DNA of 64,000 nucleotides from Auanema rhodensis (taxonomy: Eukaryota > Nematoda > Chromadorea > Rhabditida > Rhabditidae): NCBI GenBank assembly GCA_964057225.1, contig OZ059895.1, forward strand, positions 23,012,688 through 23,076,687, read 5' to 3'. The notes below the pieces were generated by a model, which worked only from the letters and a program-made list of their open reading frames with translations, did no database searches and was not told where the DNA came from. A program made the translations under genes and the position numbers. Within the stretch, counting starts at the first letter, position 1. Each line of letters starts with the position of its first letter. This document shows, in pieces, positions 49,485 to 61,416 of this stretch.

Positions 49485-52400
49485 CTAGCTTAAAAATGCA
49501 CCGAGATATCAACTGATATATGTTCACACTTATATCCTCGATTTTCACCCTGAAGAATTAATTTTTTCGTTGAATAACAATGTCCATCGTCTTTGCCTTG
49601 AAAAAAGGAATCTAAAAACATCTACTTTTTGCTAAATTATTTTGAAATTTTTCGAAAAAATTTTTGTCAAAATGTTTTTGGAAGTAATGTTGAGTGTACA
49701 TGGAAACTCAACATACACTAATGCATCATTTTTCAAACGATCATAACTAATTTTTGTATTAAGCGTTTCTCAATGTAGTATAGTGCATTCGATGCGGATT
49801 TTTAAGCTGCATCGATCTGTGTTATCAGATTTGCGCTAGCTTAAAAATGCACCGAGATATCAACTGATATAAGTTCACACTTATATCCTCGATTTTCACC
49901 CTGAAGAATTAATTTTTTCGTTGAATAACAATGTCCATCGTCTTTGCCTTGAAAAAAGGAATCTAAAAACATCTACTTTTTGCTAAATTATTTTGAAATT
50001 TTTCGAAAAAATTTTTGTCAAAATGTTTTTGGAAGCAATGTTGAGTGTACATGGAAACTCAACATACACTAATGCATCATTTTTCAAACGATCATAACTA
50101 ATTTTTGTATTAAGCGTTTCTCAATGTAGTATAGTGCATTCGATGCGGATTTTTAAGCTGCGTCGATCTGTGTTATCAGATTTCCGCTAGCTTAAAAATG
50201 CACCGAGATATCAACTGATATAAGTTCACACTTATATCCTCGATTTTCACCCTGAAGAATTAATTTTTTCGTTGAATAACATCGTCCATCGTCTTTGCCT
50301 TAAAAAAAGGAATCTAAAAACATCTACGTTTTGCTAAATTATCTTGAAATTTTTCGAAAAAATTTTTGTCAAAATGTTTTTGGAAGCAATGTTGAGTGTA
50401 CATGGAAACTCAACATACACTAATGCATCATTTTTCAAACGATCATAACTAATTTTTGTATTAAGCGTTTCTCAATGTAGTATAGTGCATTCGATGCGGA
50501 TTTTTAAGCTGCGTCGATCTGTGTTATCAGATTTGCGCTAGCTTAAAAATGCACCGAGATATCAACTGATATATGTTCACACTTATATCCTCGATTTTCA
50601 CCCTGAAGAATTAATTTTTTCGTTGAATAACAATGTCCATCGTCTTTGCCTTGAAAAAAGGAATCTAAAAACATCTACTTTTTGCTAAATTATTTCGAAA
50701 TTTTTCGAAAAAATTTTTGTCAAAATGTTTTTGGAAGCAATGTTGAGTGTACATGGAAACTCAACATACACTAATGCATCATTTTTCAAACGATCATAAC
50801 TAATTTTTGTATTAAGCGTTTCTCAATGTAGTATAGTGCATTCGATGCGGATTTGTAAGCTGCGTCGATCTGTGTTATCAGATTTGCGCTAGCTTAAAAA
50901 TGCACCGAGATATCAACTGATATATGTTCACACTTATATCCTCGATTTTCACCCTGAAGAATTAATTTTTTCGTTGAATAACAATGTCCATCGTCTTTGC
51001 CTTGAAAAAAGGAATCTAAAAACATCTACTTTTTGCTAAATTATTTTGAAATTTTTCGAAAAAATTTTTGTCAAAATGTTTTTGGAAGTAATGTTGAGTG
51101 TACATGGAAACTCAACATACACTAATGCATCATTTTTCAAACGATCATAACTAATTTTTGTATTAAGCGTTTCTCAATGTAGTATAGTGCATTCGATGCG
51201 GATTTTTAAGCTGCATCGATCTGTGTTATCAGATTTGCGCTAGCTTAAAAATGCACCGAGATATCAACTGATATAAGTTCACACTTATATCCTCGATTTT
51301 CACCCTGAAGAATTAATTTTTTCGTTGAATAACAATGTCCATCGTCTTTGCCTTGAAAAAAGGAATCTAAAAACATCTACTTTTGCTAAATTATTTTGAA
51401 ATTTTTCGAAAAAATTTTTGTCAAAATGTTTTTGGAAGCAATGTTGAGTGTACATGGAAACTCAACATACACTAATGCATCATTTTTCAAACGATCATAA
51501 CTAATTTTTGTATTAAGCGTTTCTCAATGTAGTATAGTGCATTCGATGCGGATTTTTAAGCTGCGTCGATCTGTGTTATCAGATTTGCGCTAGCTTAAAA
51601 ATGCACCGAGATATCAACTGATATAAGTTCACACTTATATCCTCGATTTTCACCCTGAAGAATTAATTTTTTCGTTGAATAACATCGTCCATCGTCTTTG
51701 CCTTAAAAAAAGGAATCTAAAAACATCTACGTTTTGCTAAATTATCTTGAAATTTTTCGAAAAAATTTTTGTCAAAATGTTTTTGGAAGCAATGTTGAGT
51801 GTACATGGAAACTCAACATACACTAATGCATCATTTTTCAAACGATCATAACTAATTTTTGTATTAAGCGTTTCTCAATGTAGTATAGTGCATTCGATGC
51901 GGATTTTTAAGCTGCGTCGATCTGTGTTATCAGATTTGCGCTAGCTTAAAAATGCACCGAGATATCAACTGATATATGTTCACACTTATATCCTCGATTT
52001 TCACCCTGAAGAATTAATTTTTTCGTTGAATAACAATGTCCATCGTCTTTGCCTTGAAAAAAGGAATCTAAAAACATCTACTTTTTGCTAAATTATTTTG
52101 AAATTTTTCGAAAAAATTTTTGTCAAAATGTTTTTGGAAGTAATGTTGAGTGTACATGGAAACTCAACATACACTAATGCATCATTTTTCAAACGATCAT
52201 AACTAATTTTTGTATTAAGCGTTTCTCAATGTAGTATAGTGCATTCGATGCGGATTTTTAAGCTGCATCGATCTGTGTTATCAGATTTGCGCTAGCTTAA
52301 AAATGCACCGAGATATCAACTGATATAAGTTCACACTTATATCCTCGATTTTCACCCTGAAGAATTAATTTTTTCGTTGAATAACAATGTCCATCGTCTT

Positions 52401-53343
52401 TGCCTTGAAAAAAGGAATCTAAAAACATCTACTTTTGCTAAATTATTTTGAAATTTTTCGAAAAAATTTTTGTCAAAATGTTTTTGGAAGCAATGTTGAG
52501 TGTACATGGAAACTCAACATACACTAATGCATCATTTTTCAAACGATCATAACTAATTTTTGTATTAAGCGTTTCTCAATGTAGTATAGTGCATTCGATG
52601 CGGATTTTTAAGCTGCGTCGATCTGTGTTATCAGATTTGCGCTAGCTTAAAAATGCACCGAGATATCAACTGATATATGTTCACACTTATATCCTCGATT
52701 TTCACCCTGAAGAATTAATTTTTTCGTTGAATAACAATGTCCATCGTCTTTGCCTTGAAAAAAGGAATCTAAAAACATCTACTTTTTGCTAAATTATTTC
52801 GAAATTTTTCGAAAAAATTTTTGTCAAAATGTTTTTGGAAGCAATGTTGAGTGTACATGGAAACTCAACATACACTAATGCATCATTTTTCAAACGATCA
52901 TAACTAATTTTTGTATTAAGCGTTTCTCAATGTAGTATAGTGCATTCGATGCGGATTTTTAAGCTGCGTCGATCTGTGTTATCAGATTTGCGCTAGCTTA
53001 AAAATGCACCGAGATATCAACTGATATAAGTTCACACTTATATCCTCGATTTTCACCCTGAAGAATTAATTTTTTCGTTGAATAACATCGTCCATCGTCT
53101 TTGCCTTAAAAAAAGGAATCTAAAAACATCTACGTTTTGCTAAATTATCTTGAAATTTTTCGAAAAAATTTTTGTCAAAATGTTTTTGGAAGCAATGTTG
53201 AGTGTACATGGAAACTCAACATACACTAATGCATCATTTTTCAAACGATCATAACTAATTTTTGTATTAAGCGTTTCTCAATGTAGTATAGTGCATTCGA
53301 TGCGGATTTTTAAGCTGCGTCGATCTGTGTTATCAGATTTGCG
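49485..53343. repeat. Monomers 142-152: variable 3- and 4-monomer phasing
   Basis: Monomers start at 49485, 49836, 50187, 50538, 50889, 51240, 51590, 51941, 52292, 52642 and 52993. A GGAAGTAATG/GCATCG monomer (49485, 50889, 51941) is followed by a plain GATATAAG monomer and, twice, then by an ACATCGTCC/TACGTTTTG monomer (50187, 51590; a third is at 52993). 51240 and 52292 are the only 350 bp monomers in the right half and share ACTTTTGCT, so 50889-51589 and 51941-52641 are a duplicated 701 bp dimer. The monomer at 49836 ends TTTCCG instead of TTTGCG. Confidence 0.86.
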
Positions 53344-56151
53344 CTAGCTTAAAAATGCACCGAGATATCAACTGATATATGTTCACACTTATATCCTCGA
53401 TTTTCACCCTGAAGAATTAATTTTTTCGTTGAATAACAATGTCCATCGTCTTTGCCTTGAAAAAAGGAATCTAAAAACATCTACTTTTTGCTAAATTATT
53501 TCGAAATTTTTCGAAAAAATTTTTGTCAAAATGTTTTTGGAAGCAATGTTGAGTGTACATGGAAACTCAACATACACTAATGCATCATTTTTCAAACGAT
53601 CATAACTAATTTTTGTATTAAGCGTTTCTCAATGTAGTATAGTGCATTCGATGCGGATTTTTAAGCTGCATCGATCTGTGTTATCAGATTTGCGCTAGCT
53701 TAAAAATGCACCGAGATATCAACTGATATAAGTTCACACTTATATCCTCGATTTTCACCCTGAAGAATTAATTTTTTCGTTGAATAACAATGTTCATCGT
53801 CTTTGCCTTGAAAAAAGGAATCTAAAAACATCTACTTTTTGCTAAATTATTTTGAAATTTTTCGAAAAAATTTTTGTCAAAATGTTTTTGGAAGCAATGT
53901 TGAGTGTACATGGAAACTCAACATACACTAATGCATCATTTTTCAAACGATCATAACTAATTTTTGTATTAAGCGTTTCTCAATGTAGTATAGTGCATTC
54001 GATGCGGATTTTTAAGCTGCGTAGATCTGTGTTATCAGATTTGCGCTAGCTTAAAAATGCAACGAGATATCAACTGATATATGTTCACACTTATATCCTC
54101 GATTTTCACCCTGAAGAATTAATTTTTTCGTTGAATAACAATGTCCATCGTCTTTGCCTTGAAAAAAGAAATCTAAAAACATCTACTTTTTGCTAAATTA
54201 TTTTGAAATTTTTCGAAAAAATTTTTGTCAAAATGTTTTTGGAAGCAATGTTGAGTGTACATGGAAACTCAACATACACTAATGCATCATTTTTCAAACG
54301 ATCATAACTAATTTTTGTATTAAGCGTTTCTCAATGTAGTATAGTGCATTCGATGCGGATTTTTAAGCTGCGTCGATCTGTGTTATCAGATTTGCGCTAG
54401 CTTAAAAATGCACCGAGATATCAACTGATATATGTTCACACTTATATCCTCGATTTTCACCCTGAAGAATTAATTTTTTCGTTGAATAACAATGTCCATC
54501 GTCTTTGCCTTGAAAAAAGGAATCTAAAAACATCTACTTTTTGCTAAATTATTTTGAAATTTTTCGAAAAAATTTTTGTCAAAATGTTTTTGGAAGCAAT
54601 GTTGAGTGTACATGGAAACTCAACATACACTAATGCATCATTTTTCAAACGATCATAACTAATTTTTGTATTAAGCGTTTCTCAATGTAGTATAGTGCAT
54701 TCGATGCGGATTTTTAAGCTGCGTCGATCTGTGTTATCAGATTTGCGCTAGCTTAAAAATGCACCGAGATATCAACTGATATATGTTCACACTTATATCC
54801 TCGATTTTCACCCTGAAGAATTAATTTTTTCGTTGAATAACAATGTCCATCGTCTTTGCCTTGAAAAAAGGAATCTAAAAACATCTACTTTTTGCTAAAT
54901 TATTTCGAAATTTTTCGAAAAAATTTTTGTCAAAATGTTTTTGGAAGCAATGTTGAGTGTACATGGAAACTCAACATACACTAATGCATCATTTTTCAAA
55001 CGATCATAACTAATTTTTGTATTAAGCGTTTCTCAATGTAGTATAGTGCATTCGATGCGGATTTTTAAGCTGCATCGATCTGTGTTATCAGATTTGCGCT
55101 AGCTTAAAAATGCACCGAGATATCAACTGATATAAGTTCACACTTATATCCTCGATTTTCACCCTGAAGAATTAATTTTTTCGTTGAATAACAATGTTCA
55201 TCGTCTTTGCCTTGAAAAAAGGAATCTAAAAACATCTACTTTTTGCTAAATTATTTTGAAATTTTTCGAAAAAATTTTTGTCAAAATGTTTTTGGAAGCA
55301 ATGTTGAGTGTACATGGAAACTCAACATACACTAATGCATCATTTTTCAAACGATCATAACTAATTTTTGTATTAAGCGTTTCTCAATGTAGTATAGTGC
55401 ATTCGATGCGGATTTTTAAGCTGCGTAGATCTGTGTTATCAGATTTGCGCTAGCTTAAAAATGCAACGAGATATCAACTGATATATGTTCACACTTATAT
55501 CCTCGATTTTCACCCTGAAGAATTAATTTTTTCGTTGAATAACAATGTCCATCGTCTTTGCCTTGAAAAAAGAAATCTAAAAACATCTACTTTTTGCTAA
55601 ATTATTTTGAAATTTTTCGAAAAAATTTTTGTCAAAATGTTTTTGGAAGCAATGTTGAGTGTACATGGAAACTCAACATACACTAATGCATCATTTTTCA
55701 AACGATCATAACTAATTTTTGTATTAAGCGTTTCTCAATGTAGTATAGTGCATTCGATGCGGATTTTTAAGCTGCGTCGATCTGTGTTATCAGATTTGCG
55801 CTAGCTTAAAAATGCACCGAGATATCAACTGATATATGTTCACACTTATATCCTCGATTTTCACCCTGAAGAATTAATTTTTTCGTTGAATAACAATGTC
55901 CATCGTCTTTGCCTTGAAAAAAGGAATCTAAAAACATCTACTTTTTGCTAAATTATTTTGAAATTTTTCGAAAAAATTTTTGTCAAAATGTTTTTGGAAG
56001 CAATGTTGAGTGTACATGGAAACTCAACATACACTAATGCATCATTTTTCAAACGATCATAACTAATTTTTGTATTAAGCGTTTCTCAATGTAGTATAGT
56101 GCATTCGATGCGGATTTTTAAGCTGCGTCGATCTGTGTTATCAGATTTGCG
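53344..56151. repeat. Tandem duplication of a 4-monomer unit (2 x 1404 bp)
   Basis: 53344-54747 and 54748-56151 match monomer for monomer (starts 53344, 53695, 54046, 54397 and 54748, 55099, 55450, 55801). Order: GATATATG with TTATTTCG and GCATCG; TGTTCATCG with the private GCGTAGATC tail; GCAACGAG with AAAGAAATC; then a near-consensus monomer. No difference between the copies was noticed. The GCGTAGATC and GCAACGAG changes occur nowhere else in the window. Confidence 0.92.
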
Positions 56152-57555
56152 CTAGCTTAAAAATGCACCGAGATATCAACTGATATATGTTCACACTTAT
56201 ATCCTCGATTTTCACCCTGAAGAATTAATTTTTTCGTTGAATAACAATGTCCATCGTCTTTGCCTTGAAAAAAGGAATCTAAAAACATCTACTTTTTGCT
56301 AAATTATTTTGAAATTTTTCGAAAAAATTTTTGTCAAAATGTTTTTGGAAGTAATGTTGAGTGTACATGGAAACTCAACATACACTAATGCATCATTTTT
56401 CAAACGATCATAACTAATTTTTGTATTAAGCGTTTCTCAATGTAGTATAGTGCATTCGATGCGGATTTTTAAGCTGCATCGATCTGTGTTATCAGATTTG
56501 CGCTAGCTTAAAAATGCACCGAGATATCAACTGATATAAGTTCACACTTATATCTTCGATTTTCACCCTGAAGAATTAATTTTTTCGTTGAATAACAATG
56601 TCCATCGTCTTTGCCTTGAAAAAAGGAATCTAAAAACATCTACTTTTTGCTAAATTATTTTGAAATTTTTCGAAAAAATTTTTGTCAAAATGTTTTTGGA
56701 AGCAATGTTGAGTGTACATGGAAACTCAACATACACTAATGCATCATTTTTCAAACGATCATAACTAATTTTTGTATTAAGCGTTTCTCAATGTAGTATA
56801 GTGCATTCGATGCGGATTTTTAAGCTGCGTCGATCTGTGTTATCAGATTTGCGCTAACTTAAAAATGCACCGAGATATCAACTGATATATGTTCACACTT
56901 ATATCCTCGATTTTCACCCTGAAGAATTAATTTTTTCGTTGAATAACAATGTCCATCGTCTTTGCCTTGAAAAAAGGAATCTAAAAACATCTACTTTTTG
57001 CTAAATTATTTTGAAATTTTTCGAAAAAATTTTTGTCAAAATGTTTTTGGAAGTAATGTTGAGTGTACATGGAAACTCAACATACACTAATGCATCATTT
57101 TTCAAACGATCATAACTAATTTTTGTATTAAGCGTTTCTCAATGTAGTATAGTGCATTCGATGCGGATTTTTAAGCTGCATCGATCTGTGTTATCAGATT
57201 TGCGCTAGCTTAAAAATGCACCGAGATATCAACTGATATAAGTTCACACTTATATCTTCGATTTTCACCCTGAAGAATTAATTTTTTCGTTGAATAACAA
57301 TGTCCATCGTCTTTGCCTTAAAAAAAGGAATCTAAAAACATCTACTTTTTGCTAAATTATTTTGAAATTTTTCGAAAAAATTTTTGTCAAAATGTTTTTG
57401 GAAGCAATGTTGAGTGTACATGGAAACTCAACATACACTAATGCATCATTTCTCAAACGATCATAACTAATTTTTGTATTAAGCGTTTCTCAATGTAGTA
57501 TAGTGCATTCGATGCGGATTTTTAAGCTGCGTCGATCTGTGTTATCAGATTTGCG
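56152..57555. repeat. Tandem duplication of a dimer (2 x 702 bp)
   Basis: 56152-56853 and 56854-57555 each hold a GATATATG/GGAAGTAATG/GCATCG monomer followed by one with the private TATCTTCGATT. They differ at CCTTGAAA versus CCTTAAAA and at CATTTTTCAA versus CATTTCTCAA in the second monomers. The start at 56854 reads CTAACTT instead of CTAGCTT, which removes the GCTAGC site found at the other monomer junctions. Confidence 0.9.
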
Positions 57556-59661
57556 CTAGCTTAAAAATGCACCGAGATATCAACTGATATAAGTTCACAC
57601 TTATATCCTCGATTTTCACCCTGAAGAATTAATTTTTTCGTTGAATAACATCGTCCATCGTCTTTGCCTTAAAAAAAGGAATCTAAAAACATCTACGTTT
57701 TGCTAAATTATCTTGAAATTTTTCGAAAAAATTTTTGTCAAAATGTTTTTGGAAGCAATGTTGAGTGTACATGGAAACTCAACATACACTAATGCATCAT
57801 TTTTCAAACGATCATAACTAATTTTTGTATTAAGCGTTTCTCAATGTAGTATAGTGCATTCGATGCGGATTTTTAAGCTGCGTCGATCTGTGTTATCAGA
57901 TTTGCGCTAGCTTAAAAATGCACCGAGATATCAACTGATATATGTTCACACTTATATCCTCGATTTTCACCCTGAAGAATTAATTTTTTCGTTGAATAAC
58001 AATGTCCATCGTCTTTGCCTTGAAAAAAGGAATCTAAAAACATCTACTTTTTGCTAAATTATTTTGAAATTTTTCGAAAAAATTTTTGTCAAAATGTTTT
58101 TGGAAGCAATGTTGAGTGTACATGGAAACTCAACATACACTAATGCATCATTTTTCAAACGATCATAACTAATTTTTGTATTAAGCGTTTCTCAATGTAG
58201 TATAGTGCATTCGATGCGGATTTTTAAGCTGCGTCGATCTGTGTTATCAGATTTGCGCTAGCTTAAAAATGCACCGAGATATCAACTGATATAAGTTCAC
58301 ACTTATATCCTCGATTTTCACCCTGAAGAATTAATTTTTTCGTTGAATAACATCGTCCATCGTCTTTGCCTTAAAAAAAGGAATCTAAAAACATCTACGT
58401 TTTGCTAAATTATCTTGAAATTTTTCGAAAAAATTTTTGTCAAAATGTTTTTGGAAGCAATGTTGAGTGTACATGGAAACTCAACATACACTAATGCATC
58501 ATTTTTCAAACGATCATAACTAATTTTTGTATTAAGCGTTTCTCAATGTAGTATAGTGCATTCGATGCGGATTTTTAAGCTGCGTCGATCTGTGTTATCA
58601 GATTTGCGCTAGCTTAAAAATGCACCGAGATATCAACTGATATATGTTCACACTTATATCCTCGATTTTCACCCTGAAGAATTAATTTTTTCGTTGAATA
58701 ACAATGTCCATCGTCTTTGCCTTGAAAAAAGGAATCTAAAAACATCTACTTTTTGCTAAATTATTTCGAAATTTTTCGAAAAAATTTTTGTCAAAATGTT
58801 TTTGGAAGCAATGTTGAGTGTACATGGAAACTCAACATACACTAATGCATCATTTTTCAAACGATCATAACTAATTTTTGTATTAAGCGTTTCTCAATGT
58901 AGTATAGTGCATTCGATGCGGATTTTTAAGCTGCGTCGATCTGTGTTATCAGATTTGCGCTAGCTTAAAAATGCACCGAGATATCAACTGATATAAGTTC
59001 ACACTTATATCCTCGATTTTCACCCTGAAGAATTAATTTTTTCGTTGAATAACATCGTCCATCGTCTTTGCCTTAAAAAAAGGAATCTAAAAACATCTAC
59101 GTTTTGCTAAATTATCTTGAAATTTTTCGAAAAAATTTTTGTCAAAATGTTTTTGGAAGCAATGTTGAGTGTACATGGAAACTCAACATACACTAATGCA
59201 TCATTTTTCAAACGATCATAACTAATTTTTGTATTAAGCGTTTCTCAATGTAGTATAGTGCATTCGATGCGGATTTTTAAGCTGCGTCGATCTGTGTTAT
59301 CAGATTTGCGCTAGCTTAAAAATGCACCGAGATATCAACTGATATATGTTCACACTTATATCCTCGATTTTCACCCTGAAGAATTAATTTTTTCGTTGAA
59401 TAACAATGTCCATCGTCTTTGCCTTGAAAAAAGGAATCTAAAAACATCTACTTTTTGCTAAATTATTTCGAAATTTTTCGAAAAAATTTTTGTCAAAATG
59501 TTTTTGGAAGCAATGTTGAGTGTACATGGAAACTCAACATACACTAATGCATCATTTTTCAAACGATCATAACTAATTTTTGTATTAAGCGTTTCTCAAT
59601 GTAGTATAGTGCATTCGATGCGGATTTTTAAGCTGCATCGATCTGTGTTATCAGATTTGCG
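57556..59661. repeat. Three tandem copies of a 702 bp dimer
   Basis: 57556-58257, 58258-58959 and 58960-59661 each pair an ACATCGTCC/CCTTAAAA/TACGTTTTG monomer with a GATATATG monomer. The second members step through three states: TTATTTTG with GCGTCG, TTATTTCG with GCGTCG, and TTATTTCG with GCATCG. The same pair types also occur at 52993-53694 and 61417-62118, so this dimer is a basic building unit of the right half. Confidence 0.9.
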
Positions 59662-61416
59662 CTAGCTTAAAAATGCACCGAGATATCAACTGATATAAGT
59701 TCACACTTATATCCTCGATTTTCACCCTGAAGAATTAATTTTTTCGTTGAATAACAATGTTCATCGTCTTTGCCTTGAAAAAAGGAATCTAAAAACATCT
59801 ACTTTTTGCTAAATTATTTTGAAATTTTTCGAAAAAATTTTTGTCAAAATGTTTTTGGAAGCAATGTTGAGTGTACATGGAAACTCAACATACACTAATG
59901 CATCATTTTTCAAACGATCATAACTAATTTTTGTATTAAGGGTTTCTCAATGTAGTATAGTGCATTCGATGCGGATTTTTAAGCTGCGTCGATCTGTGTT
60001 ATCAGATTTGCGCTAGCTTAAAAATGCACCGAGATATCAACTGATATAAGTTCACACTTAGATCCTCGATTTTCACCCTGAAGAATTAATTTTTTCGTTG
60101 AATAACAATGTCCATCGTCTTTGCCTTGAAAAAACAAATCTAAAAACATCTACTTTTTGCTAAATTATTCTGAAATTTTTCGAAAAAATTTTTGTCAAAA
60201 TGTTTTTGGAAGCAATGTTGAGTGTACATGGAAACTCAACATACACTAATGCATCATTTTTCAAACGATCATAACTAATTTTTGTATTAAGCGTTTCTCA
60301 ATGTAGTATAGTGCATTCGATGCGGATTTTTAAGCTGCGTCGATCTGTGTTATCAGATTTGCGCTAGCTTAAAAATGCACCGAGATATCAACTGATATAT
60401 GTTCACACTTATATCCTCGATTTTCACCCTGAAGAATTAATTTTTTCGTTGAATAACAATGTCCATCGTCTTTGCCTTGAAAAAAGAAATCTAAAAACAT
60501 CTACTTTTTGCTAAATTATTTTGAAATTTTTCGAAAAAATTTTTGTCAAAATGTTTTTGGAAGCAATGTTGAGTGTACATGGAAACTCAACATACACTAA
60601 TGCATCATTTTTCAAACGATCATAACTAATTTTTGTATTAAGCGTTTCTCAATGTAGTATAGTGCATTCGATGCGGATTTTTAAGCTGCGTCGATCTGTG
60701 TTATCAGATTTGCGCTAGCTTAAAAATGCACCGAGATATCAACTGATATATGTTCACACTTATATCCTCGATTTTCACCCTGAAGAATTAATTTTTTCGT
60801 TGAATAACAATGTCCATCGTCTTTGCCTTGAAAAAAGGAATCTAAAAACATCTACTTTTTGCTAAATTATTTTGAAATTTTTCGAAAAAATTTTTGTCAA
60901 AATGTTTTTGGAAGTAATGTTGAGTGTACATGGAAACTCAACATACACTAATGCATCATTTTTCAAACGATCATAACTAATTTTTGTATTAAGCGTTTCT
61001 CAATGTAGTATAGTGCATTCGATGCGGATTTTTAAGCTGCATCGATCTGTGTTATCAGATTTGCGCTAGCTTAAAAATGCACCGAGATATCAACTGATAT
61101 AAGTTCACACTTATATCCTCGATTATCACCCTGAAGAATTAATTTTTTCGTTGAATAACAATGTCCATCGTCTTTGCCTTGAAAAAAGGAATCTAAAAAC
61201 ATCTACTTTTTGCTAAATTATTTTGAAATTTTTCGAAAAAATTTTTGTCAAAATGTTTTTGGAAGCAATGTTGAGTGTACATGGAAACTCAACATACACT
61301 AATGCATCATTTTTCAAACGATCATAACTAATTTTTGTATTAAGCGTTTCTCAATGTAGTATAGTGTATTCGATGCGGATTTTTAAGCTGCGTCGATCTG
61401 TGTTATCAGATTTGCG
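59662..61416. repeat. Monomers 171-175: mixed block of right-hand types
   Basis: Monomers start at 59662, 60013, 60364, 60715 and 61066, all 351 bp. Types in order: TGTTCATCG (with a private AAGGGTTTC); CTTAGATCC with AACAAATC and TTATTCTG; GATATATG with AAAGAAATC; GATATATG with GGAAGTAATG and GCATCG; and a plain monomer with private GATTATCACC and GTGTATTCG. Together with 58960-59661 the first two positions foreshadow the 4-monomer unit that starts at 61417. Confidence 0.85.
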
